Shown piece by piece: positions 12,140 through 23,875 of a stretch of 64,000 bases of DNA. Position numbers and translations under genes: made by a program. A model generated the notes under the pieces. It was given only the letters and a program-made list of their open reading frames with translations. It ran no database searches and was not told where the DNA came from. Positions within the stretch are counted from its first letter, which is position 1. Each line of letters opens with the position of its first letter. Source of the DNA: Topomyia yanbarensis (taxonomy: Eukaryota; Arthropoda; Insecta; Diptera; Culicidae); the NCBI RefSeq assembly GCF_030247195.1, contig NC_080671.1, forward strand, positions 96,545,870-96,609,869. Reading direction: 5' to 3'.

Positions 12140-12581
12140 TTACATAGCTGCTTCAATTTAACAATTGAAATTAGAGATAAGGATATCAGTTGATAGTACC
12201 TGCTTCAATTTCACCCCATGCAAAAACCACTTGAGGCAAATAAGTTATGGAATTTGCGTTTCTACTTCGTCTCATCAGAATTCGACACTAACTTAGTGAC
12301 TAAGCTAGCGTCAAATTGACGCTAGTCCAAACAAACGGAGACACCTTCAGTGTTTCTCAGCAAACCCCTAGTCAAGCGTTATGTCCCGCCAGAAAAAAAA
12401 ATCGACGCTAGCTTAGTCCTGTCACTAAGTTAGCGTCGGATTCTGATGAGACGAAGTCGAAACACAAATTCCATAACTTATTTGCCTCAAGTGGTTTTTG
12501 CATGGGGTGAAATTGAAGCAGGTACTATCAACTGATATCCTTATCTCTAATTTCAATTGTTAAATTGAAGCAGCTATGTAA
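12140..12581. mobile_element. Palindromic MITE, about 440 bp, with arms of about 180 bp
   Basis: The left end TTACATAGCTGCTTCAATTT is mirrored by AAATTGAAGCAGCTATGTAA at the right end. The arms continue through ACCCCATGCAAAAACCACTT and the GCTAGC-rich core. Identity between the arms is very high, so the element would fold into one long hairpin. A related but diverged segment without the full palindrome lies at about 34920-35090 in the last STRAD intron. Confidence 0.85.
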
Positions 12582-12720
12582 TAACTAATTTTGTTATATG
12601 TTTTGTTCTCTTCACGCGCAAAGATGGTTGTAAATGACTTTCTCATGTAGTTTTTACCAAAATTGTTCTCCACTAAAGAGAAATATTGCATAGTTGCTAA
12701 TCAAAACTACTGTCAAGGCA

Positions 12721-12955
12721 TACACTGAAACTTCCATTTACGAACAATTCTATTACGTAATAATCGATAACTGTTTTACGAACTAAATTAAAAAGAACGA
12801 ACTTTTTTACGAATCATATTCGTAAAAAAAGTTTGAGTACTTACAGTACAGAATGAAGTTGTAAACAATTTAAGATATTTTTAGCTGTTACAAATAAGGG
12901 TTGGGTATTTTCAAATTTGGGTTGATGAGTGCAGGACAGAGATCGATGCGCCTTC
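12721..12955. mobile_element. End fragment of the 947-3514 element family
   Basis: TACACTGAAACTTCCATTTA at 12721 and the following sequence (TTTTACGAACTAAATT, a GAAGTTGTA...TTAG segment, GGGTTGGGTATTTTC, GGGTTGATGAGTGCA) match the inverse of the right end of the first element (about 3300-3514) over about 230 bp. The similarity stops at the same internal point where the first element passes into its tandem array. Here the AT-rich satellite begins instead. No partner terminus was found. Confidence 0.75.
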
Positions 12956-15599
12956 AAACATCGAATTTACGATATTTTGTAAAATTTACAAAATTTAACG
13001 TGTACGAAATTTTGTAACGTTTAACGTGTACGAAATTTGTAAATTTTGTTAAAATATTCTAAATTGCGTAAAATTTAAGAAATTTCATAAAAGTAGAAAT
13101 ACGTTTACGAAATTTTGTCAAAATTGAAAAAAATTCATATAAATTTTGAGACGATCATGAAATTTTGTGAAATTGTGCAAATTTAACGAATCCTGAAATT
13201 TTGTAAAATTTACAAAATTTTGTCAAATCTTCGTGATTTTGTCAAAGTTTTCGAAATTTAGGAATTAACCAAATGTTTTGTAAAATTCACGAAATTCTGC
13301 AAAATTAACGATTTACGAAAATTTGTAAAATTCACTAAATTTAGCAAAACTTTCGAAAATTTTTAAAAATTCACGAAAATTTTAAAAAATTCACGAAAAT
13401 TTTTAAAAATTCACGAAAATTTTTAAAAGTTCACGAAATTTTGTAAAATTAACAAAATTTTGCGCAATTTTCGAAATTTTGCAATCTGCACGAAATATTA
13501 AAAAATTTACGAAATTTTTGTATAGTTCACGATATTTTCTTGTGTATTTCGATTTTGGCATAATATAAAAATGAGGAAAATTTAACAAAATTTATCTACG
13601 AAATTGTGTAAAACTAAAAATTTTTTGTAAAATTTAAAAAATTCTGCCCAATTTACGAACCTTTGTCGAATTTACAAAATTTTGTAAAATTCACAAATTT
13701 CTACAAAATTTACGAAATTTTGCAATTTTTTGTAAAATTCACTAAATTCTGTAAAATTCACGAAATTCTGTAAAATTCTCGAAATTTTCGTAAAATTTAC
13801 GATTCTGTAACGATTCATTTTAAACTTTTGCCGAATTAACCAAATTTTGCAAAATTTGCAAATTTGTGCAAAATTTAGGAAATCTCGAGTAATTTTCGAA
13901 ATATTTACAATATATACGATTACAATTTTTTTTAAATTTGCGAAATTCTGAAACATTTTGTTAAAACAAACTTCATAAAATGTACGAAATTTTGCCGATT
14001 TTGCAAAATTTCATAAATTTACAAAAGATCGTCAAAATTAACAAAATTGTGTAGAATTCACAAAGTCATATAAAACTTTCGCAAGTTTTAAATATTTCGT
14101 AATCTTTGGAAAATCTCATAATTATAAAAAAATTTGCAAAATCTTTATAATTATGATTGCAAAGATGACGAAATATTTAAAATTTGCGAAAGTTTTATAT
14201 AACTTACGAAATTTTATTAATTTTTTCGATCTTTTGTAAATTTACGAAATTTTGCAAAATTTATTTTAAACTCCATATTTTGTAAAATTGGTAAAATGCT
14301 GTAGTTAACGAAATTCTCTAAAATTTACGAAATTTTGGAATTTTTTGCAAAAATTCACGAAATTTTGCGAATGTTTGTAAAATTTACCAAATTTTGTGAA
14401 ATTTTGTAAAATTTACAAAATTTTGTAATATTTAGGAAATCTCGTAGTTTTCAAAATTTTGAACGTTCATATTTTTTTAAAGTTTCCGAAATTTTGAAAC
14501 ATTTTGTTAAAATAAATTTTGTAAAATGCACGAATCTTTGCAAAATTTCGTTAAATGTGTTTTGTGAATTTTTGCAAAATTTTGTAGATTTTAGAAATTT
14601 TGAGAAAATTACGAAATTTTTGAAAATTTACGAAAGTTTTTTATAATTTACAAAATTTTGTGAATACTGCAAAATTTTGTTAATTTTAACAAACTTTAAC
14701 AATATTTTGTAAAATTTTGCAAAATCTACAGAATTTTGTAAAATTTACAAAATTTTGTAAAATTTACAAAATTTTCGAAATTTTTGCATAATTCACAATA
14801 CAGTAAGATTTCGTTTTTGGCACGTTCTGTTTTTGGCATGCTCCATTATTGGCATCAAAAAGTCGAAATTTTATAAATTTTCTCGAATTTTTATAAATAT
14901 CACGAAATTTTACAAATTTCGTAAATTTTGTAAAACTTACGATATTTTGTAAAATTTACGAAATTTTTTAACTTTTCCGAAATTGTGTAAAATTTACACT
15001 TTTATTGAATTTACGAAATTTTGCAAATTTATAAAATTTTGTTAAATCTACGAAATTTTGCACGATTTACAAATTTTTGTTAAATTTACGAAATTTTAAG
15101 CTTACGAAAATTTTGTAAAATTTATGAATTTTTTATATAAATCACAATATTTTGTAACGTTTCCGAAATTATGGGAAATTTAGGAAATATTGTAAAATTT
15201 CCAATTGTAACATTCAAAAAATTTCGTTAAATTTACGAAGTTTTGCAAAATACACGAAATTTGAAAAATATTACGAAATTTTACAAAATTTATGAAATTT
15301 TGTAACTTTTCCGAAATTGTGTAAAATTTACGAAATTATGTATATTCTGTAAAATTCACGAAATTTTGTAAAACTGACAAAACTTTGCAAAAATTTCAGA
15401 CAATTTGAAAAAATTACGAAATTTTGTAAAGTTTACGAAATTTTGTAAGGTTTACGAAATTTGGTTAAATTAACGAAATTCTGTAAAATTTAGTTTTTTT
15501 TTCTTAAATTCACAAAATTTCGTACGATTTACAAATGTTTGTGAAATATACGAAATTTCGCAAAATTTACGATTTTTTATGTAAATTACAATATTTTGA

Positions 15600-15712
15600 A
15601 GGGGCTTGCGCCGCCGCGCCACGACGCCAATTTAAAGTAAACAATTTCCGCGATGGCATTTTTTTACCAGAATTTGCGGGGTGGCACGGCGGCGCACGCC
15701 TCTAATTTGTAA
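15600..15712. repeat. GC-rich hairpin island 1 within the AT satellite
   Basis: About 110 bp of GC-rich sequence reads GCCGCGCCACGACGCC at one side and GGGGTGGCACGGCGGCGC at the other. The inner AAA/TTT-flanked arms are also partly complementary, so it can fold as a stem. It sits abruptly in over 80 percent AT sequence. Confidence 0.8.
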
Positions 15713-16565
15713 AATATACAACTTTTGTAAAATTAACAAATCTTGTGCAAAATTTCGTAACGTTCACAAAATTTTTAGTCAATATTATAAAATTTTGTAA
15801 CGTTTCCGAAATTGAAATTTTCAAGAAATTTCGCTAAATTTACCAAAATTTTGCAAAATTTATGAAATTTTAAAAATTTTCCGAAATTTGGTAAAATTTA
15901 AGAAATTATGTATATTCTGTAAAATTCACGAAATTTTGTTAAATTTACAAAATTTTGCAAAATTTACGATAAATTCATAAATTTACAAAATTTTGTAAAA
16001 TTTGCGGAGTTTTGTAAAAATTAAATCTTGTTAAATCTACGAAATTTTGCGCGATTTACAAATTTTTGTTAAATTTACGAAATTTTAAGTTTACGAAAAT
16101 TTTGCAAAATTTATTAATTTTTTATATAAATCATAATATTTTGTAACGTTTCCAAAATTATGTAAAATTTAGGAAATATTGTAAAATGTCCAATTGTAAC
16201 ATTCAAGAAATTTCGTTGAATTTACAAAGTTTTGCAAAATACACAAAATTTGGAAAATTTTACGAAATTTTGCAAAATTTATGAAATTTTGTAACTTTTC
16301 CGAAATTGTGTATAATTTACAAAATTATGTATATTCTGTAAAATTCAAGAAATTTTGTAAAATTTACAAAGCATTGTAAAATTTCCGACAATTTAAAAAA
16401 TTACGAAATTTTGTAAGATTTACGGAATTTGATTAAATTACCGATATTCTGCAAAATTTAAATGTTTTCTTAAATTCACGAACTTTCGCACGATTTACAA
16501 ATGTTAGTTAAATATACGAAATCTTGCAAAATTTATGAATTTTTTATGTGAATCACAATATTTTG

Positions 16566-16678
16566 AAGGGGATGCGCATCCGCGCCACGACGCCGATTTC
16601 AGTTAAACAATTTCCGCGATGGCAATTTTTTACCTGAAATCAGTGGAGTGGCACGGCGACGCACGCCTCTAATTTGTA
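16566..16678. repeat. GC-rich hairpin island 2 within the AT satellite
   Basis: Homologous to island 1, with TCCGCGCCACGACGCCGATT and GGAGTGGCACGGCGACGC. TTTCAG-TAAA on the left is complementary to TTTACCTGAAAT on the right, giving a hairpin. It is about 965 bp after island 1. Confidence 0.8.
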
Positions 16679-17638
16679 AAATAAAAAACTTTCGTAAAAT
16701 TAACAAATCTTGTGCAAAATTTGGTAACATTCACAAAAATTTCGTAAATTTTTCAAGATTTGAAATTTTCTAACGTTTCCGAAATTATGCGAAAATTACG
16801 AAATTTTGTGAAATTTCCAATTTAATAAATTTCGCAAAATCTACAAAATTTTTAAATTTTACCAAAATTTTGCAAAATTTATGAAATTTTATAACTTTTC
16901 CGAAGTTCTGTAAAATTTACGAAATTATGTATATTCTGTAAAATTCACGAAAATTTGTTAAATTTACAAAATTTTGCAAAATTTACGATAATTTCATAAA
17001 TTTACAAAATTTTGTAAAATTTGCGGAATATTGTAAAATTTTGCGAAATTTTGTAAAATTTACGAAATTTTATTAAATTTACAAACTTTTATTGAATTCA
17101 CGAAATTTCGCAAATTTATGAAATTTTATTGAATCTACGAAATTTTGCACGATTTACAAATTTTTGTTAAATTTACGAAATTTTAAGTTTACGAAAATTT
17201 TGTAAAATTTATTATTTTTTTATATAAATCACAATATTTTGTAACGTTTCCGAAATTATTTGAAATTTAGGAAATATTGTAAAATTTCTAATAATAACAT
17301 TCAAGAAATTTCGTTAAATTTACAATGTTTCGCAAAATACACGAAATTTGGAAAATTTTACGAAATTTTGCAAAATTTATGAAATTTTATGAAACTTTTC
17401 CGAAATTTTGTAAAATTTACGAAATTATTTATATTCTGTAAAATTCACGAAATTTCCGACAATTTAAAAAATTTACGAAATTTTGTAAGATTTACGAAAT
17501 TTGATTAAATTAACGATATTCTGCAAAATTTATTTTTTTTCTAAAAATTCACGAAATTTCGCGCGATTTACAAATGTTTGTCAAATATACGAAATTTTGT
17601 AAAATTTACGAATATTTTATGTAAATCACAATATTTTG

Positions 17639-17747
17639 AAGGGGCGCGCCACGACGCCGATTTCAGGTAAACATTTTTTGCGATGACAATTTTTTACTTG
17701 AAATCGGCGGGGTGGAACGGCTGCGCACACCTCTAATTTGTAAAATA
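17639..17747. repeat. GC-rich hairpin island 3 within the AT satellite
   Basis: Homologous to islands 1 and 2 (GCGCCACGACGCCGATTTCA and TGAAATCGGCGGGGTGG). The complementary arms GCCGATTTCAGGTAAA and TTTACTTGAAATCGGC are nearly perfect. It is about 1073 bp after island 2. Confidence 0.8.
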
Positions 17748-18768
17748 TGCAAATTTTGCAAAATTAACAAATTTTGTAACGTTCACAAAAATTTCGCAAA
17801 TTTTTCAAAATTTGTAGTCGATTTCCGAAATTATGCAATATTTACGAAATTTTGTGAAATTTCCAATTCTTACATTCAAGAAATTTTGCTAAATTTACAA
17901 AATTTTGCAAAATTTACAAAATTTTGCAAAGTTCACGAAATTTTTAAAATTTAACGAAATTTTGCAAAATTTTTGAAATTTTGTAACTTTTCCGAAATTT
18001 GGTAAAATTTACGAAATTATGTATATTCTGTAAAATTCACGAAATTTTGTTGAATTTACAAAATTTTGCAAATAATTTTTAATAAATTTACCATGTTTTG
18101 CAAAATTTACGAAATCCTGTAAGATTTACGAAACTTTATTAAATTTACAAAATTTCGCAAAATCGTAAAATTTTGGTAAATGTACGAACTTTTGAACGAT
18201 TTACAATTTTTCCTAAAATTTACGAAATTTTGTTAAATTCACGAGATTTTGTAAATTTTACGATTTTCTTTATTGAAATCGCAATATTTGACCTTTAATA
18301 TTTTGTAAAATAAACAAATGTTGCAAAATTCATAAATTTTGTACAAAATTTCGTAATGTTCACAAAATCTTCGTAAATTTTTCAAAATTTGTGGTGAATA
18401 TTACGAAAATTCATAACGTGTACGAAGCTTTGTAACGTTTCCGAAATCATGTGAAATTTACGAAATTTTGTGAAATTTCCAATTGTAACATTCAAAAAAT
18501 TTCGTTAAATTTACGAAATTTCGCCAAATTTATTAAAGTTTATATATTTTGTGAAATATACTTTATTTATATATTTTGTAAAATATACAAGTTTTGTAAA
18601 ATATCCAAATTTTTGTGAAATTTTCAGAATTTTGCCAAAATTCACGAAATGTTGTAAAATTTACGATATTTACGAAATTTTGTTACATTGACGAAAGTTT
18701 TTAAGCAATTTTGTAAAGTTACGAAATTTTATTTAAAAAAAAATTACGAAATTTTGAAATGCAAAAAC

Positions 18769-18957
18769 CCGTTATCAGTCCCTTGGCGAATTTTTAAACA
18801 GGGACATTGATAAAATCGGGACATATATTTGTCTTTTTAATAAAGCGAAACACTTAAAATATTCTTCTTTGTTCCTTAGTTGTAGCCTCGCAACCTTTTC
18901 TGTTTATTTACTTTAAGTTCCCATTAAGGGGGTCTGACAGCACAAAATTTTTAAAAA
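18769..18957. repeat. Inverse copy of the 9085-9305 dispersed repeat, inserted in the satellite
   Basis: This matches the 9.1-kb copy in inverse orientation (CCCGTTATCAGTCCC, ATTGATAAAATCGGGAC, TAAGGGGGTCTGACAG). It interrupts the AT satellite, which resumes near 19140. The stretch 18958-19139 also holds GCTGATAAAATC repeats of the same kind. Confidence 0.65.
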
Positions 18958-19139
18958 AATATTTTTATTTTTGCATTTTTCGGATTTCTAAGACAAGAAT
19001 GATATGCCCAAGAAAGGATTTACTCGTATTCAACTTTGTTCGTCTGCTAGAGCCCATCAAACTACCAACTATTAATTTTCATACGAAGCTGATAAAATCT
19101 GGTACAAAGCTGATAAAATCGGGTGCTGATAAAATCGGG

Positions 19140-19505
19140 TCTCCAACGTATTTACGAAATTTCGTGAAATAAAAAAATTGCAATGTACAAAATTTTGTAA
19201 AATTCGCAAAATTTTGTAAAATTTACAAAATTTTGTCAAGTTTACGATATTTTTTCCCACACAATTTTGAAAATTTTATAATTTACAAAGTTTTATAAAA
19301 CTTAGGAAATTGCGTAAAATTCACGAAATTTTGCAAAATTGACGAAATTTTGTAAAATTTACGAATTTTTGTAACGTGTATGAAATTCTTTAACGTTTCA
19401 AAAACTTTGTAAAATTCGCCAAATTTTTTGAAATTTACAAAATTTCAAAAATTTATGAAATTTTGTGAAATTTACGAAATTTATAAAATTTTGTAACATT
19501 TTGTA
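19140..19505. repeat. Continuation of the AT-rich satellite
   Basis: The same degenerate units (AAATTTTGTAAAATTTACGA-like) as at 12956-18768. The array ends abruptly inside the 3' part of a mariner-like transposase sequence. Confidence 0.85.
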
Positions 19506-19519
19506 ACGCGAATATCATA

Positions 19520-20095
19520 AAATTTACCAGATTTTCCAATATTTGAAACTACTGCAGCCCAAAGCATAACCGCATCCAGTTGTTGCGTCCTATACACATA
19601 TTTATCGCTGAAATTAAAAGAATCAAGATTTTTGTTGAGTACCCCATCATTTTGATGGTTAGATTTGCGGCTTACATCGAATAATTTCTCATCCGAATAG
19701 ATAACGATGACGGCAGGATGATCTGCGTACCAACCTTTTAGCATCTTAATTATTTTTCGTTGCCTCAGAAAGAAGGTGGAGTTGTTGGAGTTTGTATGGA
19801 TATAAACAAAAAACTTTTTTCACCGAAGTTTGAACCGTCTTACCTTAACCATTTGGTTCGTAAATCTGGCCGGATTGCGACGTATTCGGCTGGGCACTGC
19901 TTTAATTAATGTCTTTGTCCTTACGCAACGAAGCCTCTTCGATCCTGGACGTCAAGATGTTCCACTTCCATCTTGCAATCGTTTCTTGCATCGCCAGACA
20001 AATGGTTTGATTCACTCCGAGCAGCTTTACTGTCTCCAACGTACTGCTGTTTCGTTAATAGTTCCAAAACTGAACAAGGCTTGGATTCCTACTTC
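19520..20095 (-). pseudogene. Mariner/Tc1-like transposase, broken
   Basis: Minus-strand frames read, from the 5' side, RTKTLIKAVPSRIRRNPARF (part of the helix-turn-helix DNA-binding domain). After a frame change comes IVIYSDEKLFDVSRKSNHQ, with the first catalytic Asp in SDEK, and then VMLWAAVVSN. These blocks follow the usual order of an IS630/Tc1/mariner transposase. At least one frameshift separates them, and the region carrying the last two catalytic acids is missing, replaced by AT satellite. The gene is dead. Confidence 0.75.
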
Positions 20096-21175
20096 ATAGT
20101 TATGAAATTTCACAATATCACTATGCAATGTTTACATTAATTTCATCCCAGGAAAAAAATATTTCCTCACTTGTATGTATTTGATTTATTCCCGGCGAAT
20201 TGCAATTGAATTTTGACGGATCAAAACAATAGAACAACCCTGTATTAATCGTTTTAGCCCCCCATCATGAAAATAAATTTTAAAAGAGGAATATGAACCG
20301 CAGCGTCTGTTTTCTGTGGTATTTCAGTACAAGGATATAAAAAGTAGTGTACGTTTTGAGCTGGATATGTTAAGTTAAACAAGCAAATATTAGTGAAAGT
20401 TTTCCAAACCTGTAACGGTTGACATTTAATCAAAATATGCGCAAAAGAATTTCATACGCAAAATGATTTACCACCGCTCATCAAATTATCAATAATGAAC
20501 GAACACCCTGTACATCAACAAAAAAATGTTAATATTAATATTCAATACTTTGTTTAAAAATATATTCTGATCCCAGCACGATTTGAGCAATGCAGACAGA
20601 TGACATATACTTACACTGACCCGAAGAAATTAATTAATATTAATTGCGAAAAACACTTATGTACAGAATGTACGATCAAAACAAGTAGTGAAATGAAAAA
20701 CAACGACGTCATCACTGTAGTTGAAGTTTTGTGCGCACGCAAACATTTTACTAATGCCAACCGAAAGCACACGCACACGTTGCTATAGCTTCCGTCACCA
20801 GAAGGTTAATGGCGAGAGCGAATAAAAAAAGCACTGCTCGAAGAAACCCCCACGTTTTACTCGAACCTTCTGCTTATTTCACAACTTCTGCAATAAACCC
20901 CAAAATCAAATATGAAAAACCGAATTTTTAATTTTCGGAGACAATTTCTTCAAACAAAAACTATTGAATTTCAGAAACCAACAGAGAACTTCAACGATTT
21001 CACACCTGGCTGAATGCCATAGTCCGCACACGAGCCTGTACGATCAAAACAAAAACAAACAGCTCACGCTTGCTGGCAATCGCCATCTTTGTTGTGCTAG
21101 CAGGCAAGCTATGCGAGTCATATGTTCCCCCGTGAGTAGGGGGTTAATATTTTTTTACAATTTTTGCACACTTAC
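20096..21175. other. Unassigned sequence downstream of a candidate first exon
   Basis: No further exon could be recognised on either strand. If the 21176-21223 exon is real, this is the start of its first intron. Confidence 0.4.
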
Positions 21176-21223
21176 CGGCTGATTTTGCTCTTCGACCACC
21201 GTCAATTCGTCGTAGTCCATCAT
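21176..21223 (-). CDS. Candidate first coding exon of an unidentified gene
   Basis: On the minus strand, CAATGATGGACTACGACG opens a frame reading MMDYDELTVVEEQNQP that runs directly into a consensus splice donor, CCG|GTAAGTG, in phase 0. The 200 bases before the start on that strand are an ORF-free, moderately GC-rich leader-like sequence. The acidic peptide was not matched to a family. No downstream exon was found between here and the AT satellite, so later exons would lie far away or before the window. It could be a chance ATG plus donor. Confidence 0.35.
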
Positions 21224-22459
21224 TGGTAATATTTTGCACTAGTTTTTGCAACGATTCCAGTCGATTTTCCGCACCTATATCGATTTTTTCACTCAGCTAC
21301 AATCGAACACGAGCGTGCTTTGTTTTGAACAGTACCGTACAATAACAACACCAGACCAGCGAAAGAATGACGATTGACGAAGTCGTATGAATGGCGACGA
21401 CGGCGATGATAGTCGAGGTCGTGAAGACACGAATGTTTACGGATGCAACAGTGCTGGTGTGCGTGTTTCAACGAATACCGTTACATCGATGAAGTTCGAG
21501 GCTTTATCAGTGTGCACGTGTGGGTACGAGTATTACAGCAAACAGTGGGTGCACATAGGAACACGGAGGTCATAATAATGATGCTAGATTTTTGGTTGCA
21601 ATCATCTAAAATGCAGTCAATATGAAAGCTGGCTTTATCAACGACATTGTTTTTAATAGCGAAGTCAGACATTGAAATAGGACATTGCCGAACTTTAATA
21701 ATTGAAACGCATTCTCTCGCACCTCACACTAATTCGCATAAACCTTGACATTATTTGCCTGAAAGTTAAACCTCAAAAATTAAGAGAATTAGGAAGAAAC
21801 TCAGTGTTAAATGTATAAATAAGAGCACTGAAGCTAATTCAGACAATTCGGTATGAAATGGGCTGAGCATGCAGCCATGATAAGCTCAGCATTACGTTGG
21901 ATTATAACGGATTGCAATTTCGAACAAAAACCGTGGTTTGACGGAAACTGTTTGCGGGCCTTGAATGCTATTCGCATTCACTCGCAAAATCGAAAATTTT
22001 GAACAGGACTGAACATCTTTAATTAATTTCAGAGAATTCGAGGAAGGAAATGTTTTGTGCCATATATTTTAATTTCGAACGAGTCCAATAATGGTATGCA
22101 GGTTAAGATATTCTATGTTGACCAACTTCTCCTCGAACGAATTAGACTATTGATAAGAAATTTATTTTGACGACTTTGATATTTATTACAATAATACACA
22201 ACTGAGTATTTGTTTCACAATATACCGTTTATTGCGAGCGATTCTAAATGCCGAAATTTGCATTCCACATGTTAGGACTTCTCTGCAAAATTCGAAAAAC
22301 CCTCAACGATGAAAACATTTGTAAATGAATGATTGCTAATCTAAACTGCCGGTGAATTCTGTCTGCTTATCCTAAATGCGTAAGTCTTGAATTCTACAGC
22401 AAACGAGTAAGAAAAAAACAGAACTGGTTCTATAGGTGATCCTGCTACGAGATCTTAGC
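21224..22459. other. Intergenic region between the candidate exon and TRAP-gamma
   Basis: No gene is recognised. The part next to 22459 is the 3' untranslated region of TRAP-gamma. On the minus strand an AATAAA signal is present near 22230 and others near 22165-22190. Confidence 0.5.
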
Positions 22460-23074
22460 TTACGATGACTTTCCAGTAGACAGAAGAGCCATTAATCCTC
22501 CGGCACCGGCCACCGATAGTATGTAGTTGAAGGTAGGCGTGAACGAACGCAGCAGGTAGAAGCTCGCGAAGATAACCACCGCCAGGAAGAGCGCGTTATT
22601 GTAGAAGATCGAGAAAGTGGTTGCCTCGTACTCGGCGACGTCATTTCTCTTCCACAGGAAACGCTCGTCTTTTTCTTTGCGGCTGATTTTCTTATCGTCA
22701 GACAGCAGAGCGGTCATTTCACGGTTAACGGCATCCTCGCGCTTGTTAGCAATCTTATGCTTAATCGCGTACTTGGTGTTCCGGTAAGCCATCGCCATCA
22801 GATAGGTGCACAGGCCTGTCACGATGGCGAAAAATATAACCGACGAGAGCAGTTCCATCTGATGTACTCTCCAGAAAAGCCCTGCAAGGTATAGAGGTTT
22901 AAATTAGGAACCGATTGGACAAATTTGAAAAATTATCTCACAAATCGGAACAGCCGAAATGATGAAGGCATTTCCGTAGAACAAGGCGTTCGACTTGGTG
23001 CTCACGTTCCGGCTGAAGTCCTGCAGCAACAGCTCTTCCTCCTTTGTAAACCAAGGCTTTTTACTGTCGACCAT
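22460..23074 (-). CDS. SSR3: Translocon-associated protein subunit gamma (TRAP-gamma, SSR3)
   Basis: Two exons on the minus strand: 23074-22942 and 22881-22460, joined T|GG at a GTGAG donor and a TTGCAG acceptor. They encode 184 residues, as expected for TRAP-gamma (about 185). Family hallmarks are [15 protein letters not shown] near residue 9, [20 protein letters not shown] around 33-52, [16 protein letters not shown] around 84-100, and [20 protein letters not shown], followed by [11 protein letters not shown]. Four membrane segments are visible (about 29-45, 55-76, 142-158, 162-178). The protein belongs to the ER TRAP complex, which sits beside the Sec61 channel and helps insertion of nascent secretory and membrane proteins. 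The start is chosen because [14 protein letters not shown] aligns with the family N-terminus. The frame is intact and the gene is probably functional. Confidence 0.96.
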
Positions 23075-23118
23075 CTTCACCTGCTAGTTTTAAACTGTAC
23101 TATTTGCACGGGAACACA

Positions 23119-23124
23119 AACTGA
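23119..23124 (-). promoter_or_regulatory. Possible initiator (TCAGTT) of TRAP-gamma
   Basis: On the minus strand a TCAGTT initiator-like hexamer lies about 45 bases before the start codon. That would give a very short leader, common for insect housekeeping genes. No TATA box is obvious. This rests on the motif match alone. Confidence 0.3.
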
Positions 23125-23875
23125 ACACTTTGGTGCGCCTGGTTTTGCGAAAGACGTCTCAATCGTGCTGGAAATGGTATCGAAAAGCGGCCTAGTGCAA
23201 TGAGAAACGTAGCCGCGACGTGTCAAGATTTTGACGATGTGGATTCGCAAAAACGCCCACCCGAGGCCAGTGATGCCGCCAAGGCGCCAACTGTCAGTGA
23301 CAGGAATGCCAGCCCGGTTGGAAAATCGTTGCACGCAGAAAAATTTGGCATATTTAAATCAAAAATGTGTGTTATTGAATCCAATCAACTTATTGGTCTG
23401 AAATTAGTGGCAGATCACCCTAGAAATGTATAACAAATTTGCATCAAATTAGAAAAAATAAATTTATTTTCTATTTTTGCATCAACTTTGCACTCCCTCG
23501 CAGAAAAGTTTGTTTAACAAACGTCCTACGCTGATTCACTTTGTTCGACGTTTTGTTGAATGTAGGGCTAGTTTTTTGTAGAGTTTTGGCGTCTTACACG
23601 CAACGCGAAATATATTGCACGCAACGCAAAATACATTATGAATTTCTATTTTGATGGAAAGAAATGCATTTAATTTAGCTGATTCTTAAAAATGCATCAC
23701 AAGTGATCTGCCCCTAGGTCTGAAAACATTTTTTATTAGAACAACAAGAAACTTTTGCTTTCATTAAAACAGTTTTAATTTCAAAAATTATGTTTCTTTT
23801 TTTTTCTTTTTTTATTTCGATTATGTTAGTCACATTTTTTTACATTTTACCGATTTTCAATTAGCTATAGATTAC
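23125..23875. other. Intergenic sequence upstream of TRAP-gamma
   Basis: No coding region is recognised. The ORF at 23200-23433 has no family features. Confidence 0.5.

Larger units (their letters stand above)
12956..18768. repeat. AT-rich satellite array of AAATTTTGTAAAATTTACGA-like units
   Basis: About 5.8 kb is built from degenerate units of about 20 bp centred on AAATTTTGTAAAATTTACGA, which is itself nearly self-complementary. Within it a longer period of about 1 kb is visible from about 14900 to 18400. The same succession, including CAATATTTTG followed by a GC-rich island, recurs near 15590, 16557 and 17630. A fourth copy near 18280 lacks the island. A short unrelated insert with TTTTTGGCACG and TTTTTGGCATG lies at about 14797-14862. 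The open frames inside are repeat artefacts. Confidence 0.9.

Noticed and set aside
13403..19260. ORFs such as 13672-13956 and 17712-17954 rich in Asn, Phe and Lys
   Set aside because: They are read-through of the AAATTTTGTAAAATTT satellite, with low complexity and no start or domain.
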